Shown: piece after piece, positions 1-7,226 of the stretch | Layout: every line of letters starts with the position of its first letter | Position numbering within the stretch: position 1 is the stretch's first letter | Assembly (NCBI GenBank): GCA_023423895.1 | Contig: JAFAER010000115.1 | Coordinates: 1-64,000, forward strand | DNA length: 64,000 bases | DNA from: Pseudomonadota bacterium | GTDB taxonomy: Bacteria > Myxococcota_A > Polyangia > Polyangiales > Polyangiaceae | Reading direction: 5' to 3' | Notes under the pieces: model-generated | The model's input: the letters and a program-made list of their open reading frames with translations, nothing else | The model's database searches: none | Told to the model about the DNA's origin: nothing | Program-made: the position numbers and the translations under genes

Positions 1-121
1 CCAGTTCCGCCGATCCTGCACAGACACGAGCCGTGATCGGATCTCGAGCTACCGGCTGGAGATTCGCGCCGCTCGCCCAACGGGCGGCGCGAATCGGAGG
101 CTCAGGTCAACCGATCACGGC
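1..121. repeat. Left copy of a 121-bp perfect inverted repeat
   Basis: Bases 1-121 are the exact reverse complement of 4181-4301: base p pairs with base 4302-p, and identity stops at base 122. The copy has internal structure. An 11-bp sequence GCCGTGATCGG at 30-40 is repeated inverted at 111-121 (CCGATCACGGC), so 30-121 looks like a 92-bp unit with its own terminal inverted repeats. A hairpin has arms 61-71 and 85-95. Identity ends exactly at the inner 11-bp terminus in both copies. The match runs to the window edge, so the repeat may continue leftward. Confidence 0.97.
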
Positions 122-169
122 TATAGCGCAGAGCAGGACACGAGCGCGCCACCAGATCAGGTCGACGCG

Positions 170-880
170 ATGAGCGCGACCGAGTTCTTCACGAGGTTTG
201 CGGAGCTCCTGAAGGACAACCCACCGCACGCGAACGACTACCCGATCCTCGATCGGCTGAAGCGAATCGGCATCAAGCCAGGGAAGTCGTTCGATCCGGA
301 GAGCGCACCGCGAGAGGTGAAGGACGCCGTCGAAGCCGCTCCGCGAGTGGCACTCCCTCGGATCAAGGCCGCGTTGAAGGATGCTGGTGACGTGGTCAAC
401 GGCTGGCGCATCTATCGAACGGGGATGGGGACCTACGGGACCGACTACCTGCAACGCGCAGCCGTCGCCTATGCCGGACTCGGCGCCAACGTCGTCGAGG
501 ACGCGATCTACCCGACGGCGTTCACCGACGAGGAGGGCCAGGCTCTCGACAGTGATAACCGCTACGTCGTCCACTTCGACAAGGAGCAGATCCCGCCGGT
601 TCACGCGTTCTGGTCGCTCACGATGTACGACGAGCGCCAGGCGTTCGCCGCCAATGCCATCGACCGCTTCGCCCTTGGCGATCGGGACGCCCTCGCCTTC
701 GGCTCGGACGGTTCGCTCGACCTCTACATCCAGCGAGACTCGCCCGGTAGCGAGCGCGAGTCGAACTGGCTGCCAGCGCCCCGCTCCGGTCTCTTCACGA
801 TGAACCTCCGACTCTACTGGCCGAAGGACGAGGCGCTCACGGGGGCATGGGGACCACCCCCAGTGAAACGCGTCCGGTAG
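170..880 (+). CDS. DUF1214 domain protein, probably the 5'-truncated end of a DUF1254/DUF1214 gene
   Basis: The 236-aa product matches the C-terminal half of the DUF1254/DUF1214 family as I know it: a MGTYG-type segment, VHFDKEQIPPVHAFWSLTMY (about 143-162), and the closing LFTMNLRLYWP near the C-terminus. Full-length members are roughly twice as long and carry an N-terminal DUF1254 domain that is absent here. The family-like reading (PPDQVDAMSATEFF) begins before the ATG, and the frame stays open leftward through the 121-bp repeat to the window edge. The gene was therefore probably cut by the repeat or by a rearrangement at it. A functional DUF1214-only protein is the alternative. Cellular function is unknown. 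Confidence 0.7.
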   Translation: MSATEFFTRFAELLKDNPPHANDYPILDRLKRIGIKPGKSFDPESAPREVKDAVEAAPRVALPRIKAALKDAGDVVNGWRIYRTGMGTYGTDYLQRAAVAYAGLGANVVEDAIYPTAFTDEEGQALDSDNRYVVHFDKEQIPPVHAFWSLTMYDERQAFAANAIDRFALGDRDALAFGSDGSLDLYIQRDSPGSERESNWLPAPRSGLFTMNLRLYWPKDEALTGAWGPPPVKRVR

Positions 881-930
881 TCGAAGGCGTGGGACGCGCG
901 CGAGCGCCGCCCCGAGGAGCCGTCAGCCGT

Positions 931-3492
931 TCACCAGTCGGTGTCTTCGCTGTCGTCGCCGAGCGTGTCCTCGAGCGGGACCCACTCCATGCGCGCGAGC
1001 GCCTGGCCGTCGCCGTAGACGGTGACGGGGGCGACGCCGCGGAGCACCTCGCGCACGGGGACGGGCAGGTCTTCGACCTTGATGCCCGCCCCCGCCTTGA
1101 AGCCGGCGAGGCTGAGGGCGTACTCGAAGAGCGACTGCTCGACCGGCGGGTGCTCCTCGATCGGCGTGTCCGCCGGGAGGTGCGCCATCTCGCGCGCGGC
1201 CTCGAGCGCGTTGCGGAGGCCGCCCATGCGGTCGACGAGCCCGTGCTCGATCGCCTGCTGCCCGGCCCAGACGCGGCCCTGCCCGACGGCGTCGACCTGC
1301 TCCTTCGACATGTGCCGTCCCTGCGACACGCGATCGAGGAACACGTCGTAGAACTGACGGACCTTGTGATTGAGCTCGGCGCGCTCGTCGTCGGTGAAGC
1401 CGCGGAAGAGCGACTCGGCGTCGGCGCGTGAGGTCGTCTTGCGGACCTCGACGTTGACGCCGATCTTGCCGAGCAGCTCGCTGATGTCGGCCTTGCCGTA
1501 GAAGATGCCGATCGATCCGGTGATGGTCAGCGGCAGCGCGTAGATCACCTTTGCCGGGGCAGCGACGTAGTAGCCGCCGCTCGCCGCGATCGATCCCATC
1601 GAGACGATGAGCGGCTTCTTCTCGCCGAGCCTCTTCAGCTCGCGCCACATCACGTCCGAAGCCATCGACGAGCCGCCAGGGCTCTCGATGCGGAGGACGA
1701 CGGCCTTGATGTTGGCGTCGTCGCGGAGGCGACGGATGGACTCGGCGATCGTGTACGAGCCGACGAGCTTCGTATCGAGGATGGGGATCGTGCGCGAACG
1801 GCCGTCGATGATGTCGCCGTCGATGTACAGGAGCCCGATGCGCGGACGGGGGCCGAAGTACGCGGGCGCCTTCTTCTCGTCGACGAGCTTCACGTAGCTC
1901 GTCTTCTTGCCGACGACGTCGTGGGTGACGCGCTCGAGCTCGTCGTCGAACGCGAAGCCGTCGACGAGCTTTGCTTCACGCGCCTCCGGGGCGACGAACG
2001 GGCCCTTCGCCGAGATCTCGCGGAAGCGGTCCTCCGGGATCTTCCGGTAGAGGGCCATGTTGCGCGCGAAGACGGCCTCGTGCTGGCGGAGCAGGTCTTC
2101 CTGATCGGCCTTCGCGACGTCGCTCGCGTGCTCGTTCATGAACTGCTCGGGCGCGCTCTTGTGCGCGCCGATGCGCACGAACTCGGCCTTCACGCCGATC
2201 TTGCTCAGCAGACCAGCCAGGTACATGTGCGTCGTCTTGAGGCCCGAGTAGCGGATGCCGCCGGCCGGGTTGACGACGACGCGGTCGGCGCTCGCGCACG
2301 TGTAGAGCGCTTTCGCGCCCGCGTCCTCGAAGCTGCAGATGACCTTCTTGCCGTGCGCACGAAGGACGCGGAACGCGTCGGCGACCTCCTCGGCGTGCGC
2401 ATAGCTCGTCGCCGGCTCGGCACGCAGGACCATCGTGACGGAGCGGATCTCCTTGTCCTCGGCGAGCTTCCAGAGCCGCCGGAGGAGGCGCACGTGGCTG
2501 CGGTTGCCGGGCGTGCTCTCCATGCGGATGTAGACGGACCGCTCGGGGCGCGGCACGCCGGGCTGCTGGTACGTGCTGATCGACGCCGTGGCGTACTGGC
2601 CGACGGAGTGCGCATCGCCCAGCGCGTTGCCGAAGAGCGCGCCGCCGCCGGCGCTGAACTGGTTGAAGTAGATCTCGGCGCCCGCCGTCGCGAGGACGCC
2701 ACGTCGCGCGTCGTTGCCGATGTCCTGCATCTCCACGTCGCCGCGGATGCGACCGACGCCGGGGATGTCGATGCCGAGGGTCGCGCGCGGGCGCACCTGA
2801 TCGGCGACGTCGAAGTATCGACCTTCGAGGCCGATCTCGATGTTGCGTTTCCCCGTCGGCCGGAACACGGCAGCGCCGAGGAACGTGCGATCGAGCACCG
2901 GGAAGCTGCCCGGCGGAAGCCGCTGGAGGCTCGGGCCGTTGAAGTCGTGCGCGACGACGGCGAAGCCGAAGTGCGTGTTCGGGCGGTAGGAGATACCGGC
3001 GCTGATGCCGAGGAGATCGTCGGTGAACGGGTTCGACGAGTACGACCACTGGAGCGAGGCGCCGATCTGGAGACGCTCCGAGACGCGATAGCCGAGGCCC
3101 CACGTGAGCCACGTGTAGTTGCGCCCGTTGTACGGGAACCCCGCGCTCGACGGCGGCATCACGTAGTCCACGCGCAGGCCCGAGGCGAGGCCCCAGATGA
3201 GCGGCGTCGCGAGCTCCACGGCATGCCCGCATGCGACGCGCTGCGTGTCGGGGCAGCGCACGCCGGTCCAGCGCAGCTCGCCGCCGGGCATGTTGGCGAG
3301 GTTCGCCGGGTTCAAGACGAGCGCTTCGGCGGAGTCCTCGGCTGCGGCCGAACGGCCCGGCGAGAGGATTCGCTCGCCACGCGGCGGGAATGGGTCGGCG
3401 GAGGCCGTTGCCGGCGCCGCGAGCGACGCAAGGACGAAGGCGCTGGTTGCGAGACCGATGCGACGAGGAAGCGAAGGGCTGGTCATGGGCAT
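931..3492 (-). CDS. sppA: SppA-type (S49) signal peptide peptidase fused to an N-terminal outer-membrane barrel-like domain
   Basis: The product is 853 aa. A Sec-type signal peptide (about 1-32, ending ATASA) is followed by roughly 270 residues rich in alternating aromatic/Gly strands that resemble an outer-membrane barrel. Two S49 repeats follow. The catalytic pair is visible: Lys445 in RIGAHKSAPEQF and Ser638 in SMGSIAASGGYYVAA, matching the Lys/Ser dyad of long SppA proteins. SppA cleaves residual signal peptides in the membrane. Typical SppA has an N-terminal inner-membrane anchor, so this fusion suggests an outer-membrane or periplasmic location. The gene is transcribed with the DUF2505 gene (19-bp gap) and lies wholly between the inverted repeats. 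Confidence 0.9.
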   Translation of the reverse strand: MPMTSPSLPRRIGLATSAFVLASLAAPATASADPFPPRGERILSPGRSAAAEDSAEALVLNPANLANMPGGELRWTGVRCPDTQRVACGHAVELATPLIWGLASGLRVDYVMPPSSAGFPYNGRNYTWLTWGLGYRVSERLQIGASLQWSYSSNPFTDDLLGISAGISYRPNTHFGFAVVAHDFNGPSLQRLPPGSFPVLDRTFLGAAVFRPTGKRNIEIGLEGRYFDVADQVRPRATLGIDIPGVGRIRGDVEMQDIGNDARRGVLATAGAEIYFNQFSAGGGALFGNALGDAHSVGQYATASISTYQQPGVPRPERSVYIRMESTPGNRSHVRLLRRLWKLAEDKEIRSVTMVLRAEPATSYAHAEEVADAFRVLRAHGKKVICSFEDAGAKALYTCASADRVVVNPAGGIRYSGLKTTHMYLAGLLSKIGVKAEFVRIGAHKSAPEQFMNEHASDVAKADQEDLLRQHEAVFARNMALYRKIPEDRFREISAKGPFVAPEAREAKLVDGFAFDDELERVTHDVVGKKTSYVKLVDEKKAPAYFGPRPRIGLLYIDGDIIDGRSRTIPILDTKLVGSYTIAESIRRLRDDANIKAVVLRIESPGGSSMASDVMWRELKRLGEKKPLIVSMGSIAASGGYYVAAPAKVIYALPLTITGSIGIFYGKADISELLGKIGVNVEVRKTTSRADAESLFRGFTDDERAELNHKVRQFYDVFLDRVSQGRHMSKEQVDAVGQGRVWAGQQAIEHGLVDRMGGLRNALEAAREMAHLPADTPIEEHPPVEQSLFEYALSLAGFKAGAGIKVEDLPVPVREVLRGVAPVTVYGDGQALARMEWVPLEDTLGDDSEDTDW

Positions 3493-3511
3493 GTACTCAT
3501 CACGCGCGTGC

Positions 3512-4018
3512 TCAGACGAGCGTCGCGAGATCGCGGAGCGTTTCGGCTTCGGCGTCGAAGACCTTCCGAACCTCGGCGACGATGAGCTTCTCGGCGACCT
3601 GTCGGAGGACGGGCACGCGGAGATCGACGGTGCCGCTCACCGTTCGCTTCGTTCGCCCGCTATCGAGCGTCGTCAGCACGTACGAGCCCGTCGACGCGAA
3701 ATATTTCCGCCACTCGGGCTTCACGCGCGGGGAGATCGTCCACTCCGACGAGTGCTTCCTGATGTCGTAGGTGCTCCGCTCGTCCCACGCCATCATCTCC
3801 GGCGTGACGTACGCGCGCGCGAAGGCAGGCAGCCGCATGTTCGCGCGGTAGCTCCAGACGCGCTCCAGCCGGTCGTCCTTGAGGACGTGCTCCTTCTGCT
3901 GGATGCTCTCCATGTTCGGGAGCCGGTGCGCGAGCTTCTGGCACAGGTTCGGCGAGATCACCGCCAGCTCCAGCGCGTCGAGCGGGATGTCGAACTCGTG
4001 GACGATCTCGAAGTGCAC
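3512..4018 (-). CDS. DUF2505 family protein (SRPBCC-like)
   Basis: The 168-aa product has the layout of DUF2505: MHFEIVHEFDIPLDALELAV at the start, a central YDIRKHSSEWTISPRVKPEW segment, and a polar C-terminal helix. The family is thought to share the helix-grip lipid-binding fold of START/SRPBCC proteins. No catalytic role is known. There is no signal peptide or membrane segment, so it is likely cytoplasmic. It lies 19 bp upstream of the SppA fusion gene on the same strand and probably forms an operon with it inside the repeat-flanked segment. Confidence 0.8.
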   Translation of the reverse strand: MHFEIVHEFDIPLDALELAVISPNLCQKLAHRLPNMESIQQKEHVLKDDRLERVWSYRANMRLPAFARAYVTPEMMAWDERSTYDIRKHSSEWTISPRVKPEWRKYFASTGSYVLTTLDSGRTKRTVSGTVDLRVPVLRQVAEKLIVAEVRKVFDAEAETLRDLATLV

Positions 4019-4180
4019 GGGTGTCTCGCGACAGTTGGGATCACCGCTCTTCGCGGCGCCGCCAGCTTACCCGACCTTCGGACGGCTGTCGCGTATGGCG
4101 GGTTTCCGACGCTTTCCGCGTCCAACCCACGTTCGCCGTCGCTCGGGAGCAGAGGCCACGAGCATCCTCGTGCGGCTTTG

Positions 4181-4301
4181 GCCGTGATCGGTTGACCTGA
4201 GCCTCCGATTCGCGCCGCCCGTTGGGCGAGCGGCGCGAATCTCCAGCCGGTAGCTCGAGATCCGATCACGGCTCGTGTCTGTGCAGGATCGGCGGAACTG
4301 G
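4181..4301. repeat. Right copy of the 121-bp perfect inverted repeat
   Basis: This is the exact reverse complement of 1-121. It lies between the DUF2505 gene and the end of the RCK-domain gene. Its outer end runs into a small hairpin, GGCGGAAC-tgg-GTTCCGCC (4291-4309), which could terminate the minus-strand RCK transcript. Head-to-head identical copies 4.06 kb apart are a substrate for inversion of 122-4180 by homologous recombination. Whether inversion occurs is not shown by the sequence. No transposase gene lies between the copies. Confidence 0.97.
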
Positions 4302-4320
4302 GTTCCGCCTTGGCCGCGCG

Positions 4321-5379
4321 TCAGCTCGCCTTGCTCGTCCGGAGCTTCGCCACGCTCTCGACCGGCAGGTCCAGCGTGAGGACGTCGCCCTCCGCGAGCG
4401 GGGTATCGTGGCGCGCCCGCAGGTGCTGGCCGCTTCCCTTGCGGATCCCGACGACGCGACCGTCGATGGCGTCCTCGCACTGCTCGACGGTTCGTCCCCA
4501 CCACCCCGGCGGCGTCGGCACCTCCATGTCGACGCGCATGCTGCCGTCCTGGAGGTAATACACACCGCGGACGCCCGGATCGGTCGCCTGGAGAGCAACG
4601 AGCGGGCCGCACAGCGCGCTCGTGCTGAACGTCTCGTCGAGATCGAGCGCCGAACGCATCTTGCCGGCCACGCGCTGGTCGAACATCCGCATGATGACGC
4701 GGATGCTCGGGTTCTCCTTCTTCGCGTCGATGGCGACCTCGAGGTTCGCGAGGTCGTCGTCCGTCGCGCACACGATCGCCTTCGCTCGTCGCACACCAGC
4801 TTCGACGAGGAGCGCGTCACGTCGCGCGTCTCCGTAGAGCACGGGTACGCCGAGCTCTTCGACATCGGGGGCGAACGAGTCGTTCTTACGCTTCTCGATC
4901 GCGACCACGGGAGCGCCCAGCTTCTTCAGCGACTCGACGACCCGGATTCCGACGTGTCCGAGCCCGCACACGACGATGTGGTTGTTCATCTGGTCGCACA
5001 TGATCTCCACCCAGAGTTTGTGTCGCTCGTCGGCGTCGAAGAGCGAGCTTCCGACGCGGACGAGGCCACGGAGGATGAGGCCGGCCCCGACGAGCGGCGT
5101 GATCCAGAACACGGCGCGCGCGAGGGGTGCACGCGGGAGCTGCTCCGTCGGCTCGAAGAAGATCTGGGTGTACATCCCGTAGAGCTCCGCGCCGAAATCG
5201 GTGACGCGCTCGCCGTAGCGGGCCATGTCCCAGCGGACGAGCACCGTCGCGGCGAGGAGATACGCGGCGAGCCCGAGCAGCCACGGCATCATTCGCCAGG
5301 CGAAGTGCCAGAAGAAGAGGGTGCTCGCCGATGGGGCGCGAGCGAAGTCGGGACCGGCGCGGTTCTTCGAGGGCTTCAA
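4321..5379 (-). CDS. Two-TM RCK/TrkA-N domain protein, potassium-channel-like but without a TVGYG filter
   Basis: The 352-aa product has two hydrophobic segments (about 22-47 and 87-106). A Rossmann RCK-N domain follows with GLGHVG at 139-144 and an acidic residue after strand 2 (VAIEKRKND). A C-terminal half resembles RCK-C/TrkA-C. Single-subunit bacterial K+ channels have this layout. The stretch between the TMs (about 62-82, GAELYGMYTQIFFEPTEQLP) lacks a TVGYG/TxGYGD-like filter. It could be a regulatory or degenerate channel subunit or a conductance of unknown type. The chosen start is TTG, overlapping the stop of the upstream gene (TTGA), which implies translational coupling. Confidence 0.8.
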   Translation of the reverse strand: MKPSKNRAGPDFARAPSASTLFFWHFAWRMMPWLLGLAAYLLAATVLVRWDMARYGERVTDFGAELYGMYTQIFFEPTEQLPRAPLARAVFWITPLVGAGLILRGLVRVGSSLFDADERHKLWVEIMCDQMNNHIVVCGLGHVGIRVVESLKKLGAPVVAIEKRKNDSFAPDVEELGVPVLYGDARRDALLVEAGVRRAKAIVCATDDDLANLEVAIDAKKENPSIRVIMRMFDQRVAGKMRSALDLDETFSTSALCGPLVALQATDPGVRGVYYLQDGSMRVDMEVPTPPGWWGRTVEQCEDAIDGRVVGIRKGSGQHLRARHDTPLAEGDVLTLDLPVESVAKLRTSKAS

Positions 5380-5699
5380 CGGAACAAGAGGAGACTGAGC
5401 GCGACGAGCACGACGAAAATCGCCGCACCGATGCCGACCAGCGCGGGCAGTGAGAGCGGCGCCCGTCCGCGTTCAACAGCGTTCTGGACGATGGCGGAAG
5501 GCGGACCGCTGACGTCGCCCGTCGGCGGAGAGGAGAACGAGCTCGGCGAGATCTCGAACGGCCCGGAAGAGATTGCGCTGATGCGACCCGCAGAGGAGTC
5601 CGCATCCTGGCTGGGCGGCTGCGAACGCGGAGCGGCGAAGATCTGCTCCTCCTCCGTCGACGACAGCCGCCTCTCGTTGCTCATGAGCCGCGGGCCCAT
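5376..5699 (-). CDS. Hypothetical tail-anchored one-TM protein
   Basis: I do not recognise a family. From the ATG at 5699 the product is about 107 aa: a Ser/Pro-rich, low-complexity soluble part and one C-terminal membrane helix (LPALVGIGAAIFVVLVALSL) at the extreme end. That resembles a tail-anchored or single-pass accessory subunit. A GTG at 5777 would extend it but would overlap the CoA-transferase end by 49 bp, and an internal ATG at 5684 is also possible. It overlaps the downstream RCK gene by 4 nt, so the two are probably co-translated, and it may partner that protein. Confidence 0.6.
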   Translation of the reverse strand: MGPRLMSNERRLSSTEEEQIFAAPRSQPPSQDADSSAGRISAISSGPFEISPSSFSSPPTGDVSGPPSAIVQNAVERGRAPLSLPALVGIGAAIFVVLVALSLLLFR

Positions 5700-5728
5700 G
5701 GTACCGGCATTCGCGTCTGCTGGAACCT

Positions 5729-7123
5729 TCAGAACGCGGCTTCGCTCGTTCCCAGTGGCCCGGCGGCGCGCACACACGACGGACGGGGAAGACCATCGAT
5801 CTCACCCGGACAACGCACGCGGCGCGCCGGTCCCCAGTGCGTCTGCGTGGTCTCGTAGAGGTGGTCCGGCCAGGACGGCGCCTTCTCCGAGGGCTCCGCG
5901 CGCGAAAGCGCGAACAGATGGTTCGCGGCGCCAAGCAGCGCACCTCGGACCGTCGAGGTGCGTCCGTCCGAGGCGAGCCGCGTGAGCGCGCGGCACACGC
6001 CTGCTGCAAGGAGATACCCGACGCCGTGATCGAGCGCCTGCGCCGGCAGCGGAGACGGACGTTCGGCTCCTGATGGCGCCGCCGCGATGCCGGAGCTCAT
6101 CTGTACGAGGCTGTCGAACCCGCGCCGGCCGCGCCAGGGACCAGTCCAGCCGTACGCGTTCAGTGTCGCGATCACGAGCGAAGGATTCTCGGCGCGGAGG
6201 CGCGCATGGTCGAACCCCAGACGCGCGAGCGCCTCGGGCCGGAGCGCGTGGACGACTACGTCTGAGCTCGCGAGCAGCTCGGCGAAGACGGCGGCGCCGT
6301 CCGGGGTCGACAGCGAGAGCGCGGCGCAGCGCTTCCCGGCGGTCGTCACCGGCAGCAGGGCAGACACCTCCTCGAACCCGGGCGGATCGATCCGGAGGAC
6401 GTCGGCGCCGTGCGCGGCAAGAAATTGCGTGCAGACCGGACCCGCGATCACCCGCGTGAGATCGAGGACGCGAAGCCCTTCGAGCGGGCGCGCTCCTTCC
6501 GTCAGCGCGGGCACGCTCGCCCGGGCGCCGTCGCGGGCCGGCCCGTCGTCCGTCAGTACGATGGGCCGCACGTCGAGCGTCGCGGCGCCATGCGGGTGTT
6601 CTACCCATTCGCTCCGGGAATACATCGCCGCGGCGCATCCGCCCGCGTCGACGATCGCCGTCTCGAGTTTCGCCGCATCCCAGCGCGCGACGGCGGACGC
6701 GATCGCCGTGCGGTCCGCTGGCGTTCCGAGCACCGCGAGGGCCGCCTCGCGATGGGATGTGTAGTTCGTGTGCAGGCGGATCCAGCGGTCGGCCGCTCGA
6801 TAGTCTCCCGCGATCGGATCCCAGACGGGCGGCAGCGTCCACCCGTCCGGCGCGAACAGCGCCTCGGCCCGAAACGCGGCGGCGGCCTCCACCGTGCCGA
6901 CCCTGGCGCGACGGAGGCGCCCGGACGTGCGCGCCCGCAACAGCTCAGCGGCCGCGAGCGTGGCGACGCCGATCGCGCTCGCAGCGAATCCCGTGACGTC
7001 GAAGACGGACGGCAAGACGTTCGCCGGCCCCTCGATTGCCAGAGAATCGAGCAGCGTCGGCTCACCGCCGAGGAGAGACCAGAGCTCGCGCGAAGAGGCC
7101 GTGGTTTTGGAGGATGCGCTCAT
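5729..7123 (-). CDS. Class III CoA-transferase family protein (CaiB/BaiF type)
   Basis: The 464-aa product from the ATG at 7123 has the class III CoA-transferase core in its second half: LEGLRVLDLTRVIAGPVCTQ, HGADVLRIDPP, and LRAENPSLVIATLNAYGWTG. These enzymes move CoA between organic acids. The Asp nucleophile (usually GxxLxDLRP-type context) was not unambiguously located. The N-terminal ~220 residues look like a degenerate second CoA-transferase-like domain. Open frame continues upstream to 7348 but is Arg-rich, non-family-like and would shorten the gap to the lipoprotein gene, so I use 7123. Substrate is unknown. Confidence 0.8.
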   Translation of the reverse strand: MSASSKTTASSRELWSLLGGEPTLLDSLAIEGPANVLPSVFDVTGFAASAIGVATLAAAELLRARTSGRLRRARVGTVEAAAAFRAEALFAPDGWTLPPVWDPIAGDYRAADRWIRLHTNYTSHREAALAVLGTPADRTAIASAVARWDAAKLETAIVDAGGCAAAMYSRSEWVEHPHGAATLDVRPIVLTDDGPARDGARASVPALTEGARPLEGLRVLDLTRVIAGPVCTQFLAAHGADVLRIDPPGFEEVSALLPVTTAGKRCAALSLSTPDGAAVFAELLASSDVVVHALRPEALARLGFDHARLRAENPSLVIATLNAYGWTGPWRGRRGFDSLVQMSSGIAAAPSGAERPSPLPAQALDHGVGYLLAAGVCRALTRLASDGRTSTVRGALLGAANHLFALSRAEPSEKAPSWPDHLYETTQTHWGPARRVRCPGEIDGLPRPSCVRAAGPLGTSEAAF

Positions 7124-7226
7124 GCGAGGAGGCTCCCTCGCTCGACGCGACGTGGCCACATCGATTCGACGATCAACGTGGTGGATTCGCCGAGCAGCCG
7201 TCAGGCTCGGTGCGCACGCCCCTGCT

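Noticed and set aside
1921..3585. A long plus-strand open frame (554 codons) over the sppA gene
   Set aside because: It is antisense to the S49/barrel gene, has only low-complexity Arg/Ala/Val/Asp sequence and no family features. High GC makes such antisense frames common.
1..4301. The inverted repeats considered as ends of a complete insertion sequence
   Set aside because: No transposase is found between them. The enclosed genes are a protease, a DUF2505 protein and a DUF1214 remnant.
5700..5777. GTG 5777 as the start of the one-TM hypothetical gene
   Set aside because: It would overlap the end of the CoA-transferase gene by 49 bp. The ATG at 5699 leaves a normal short gap.
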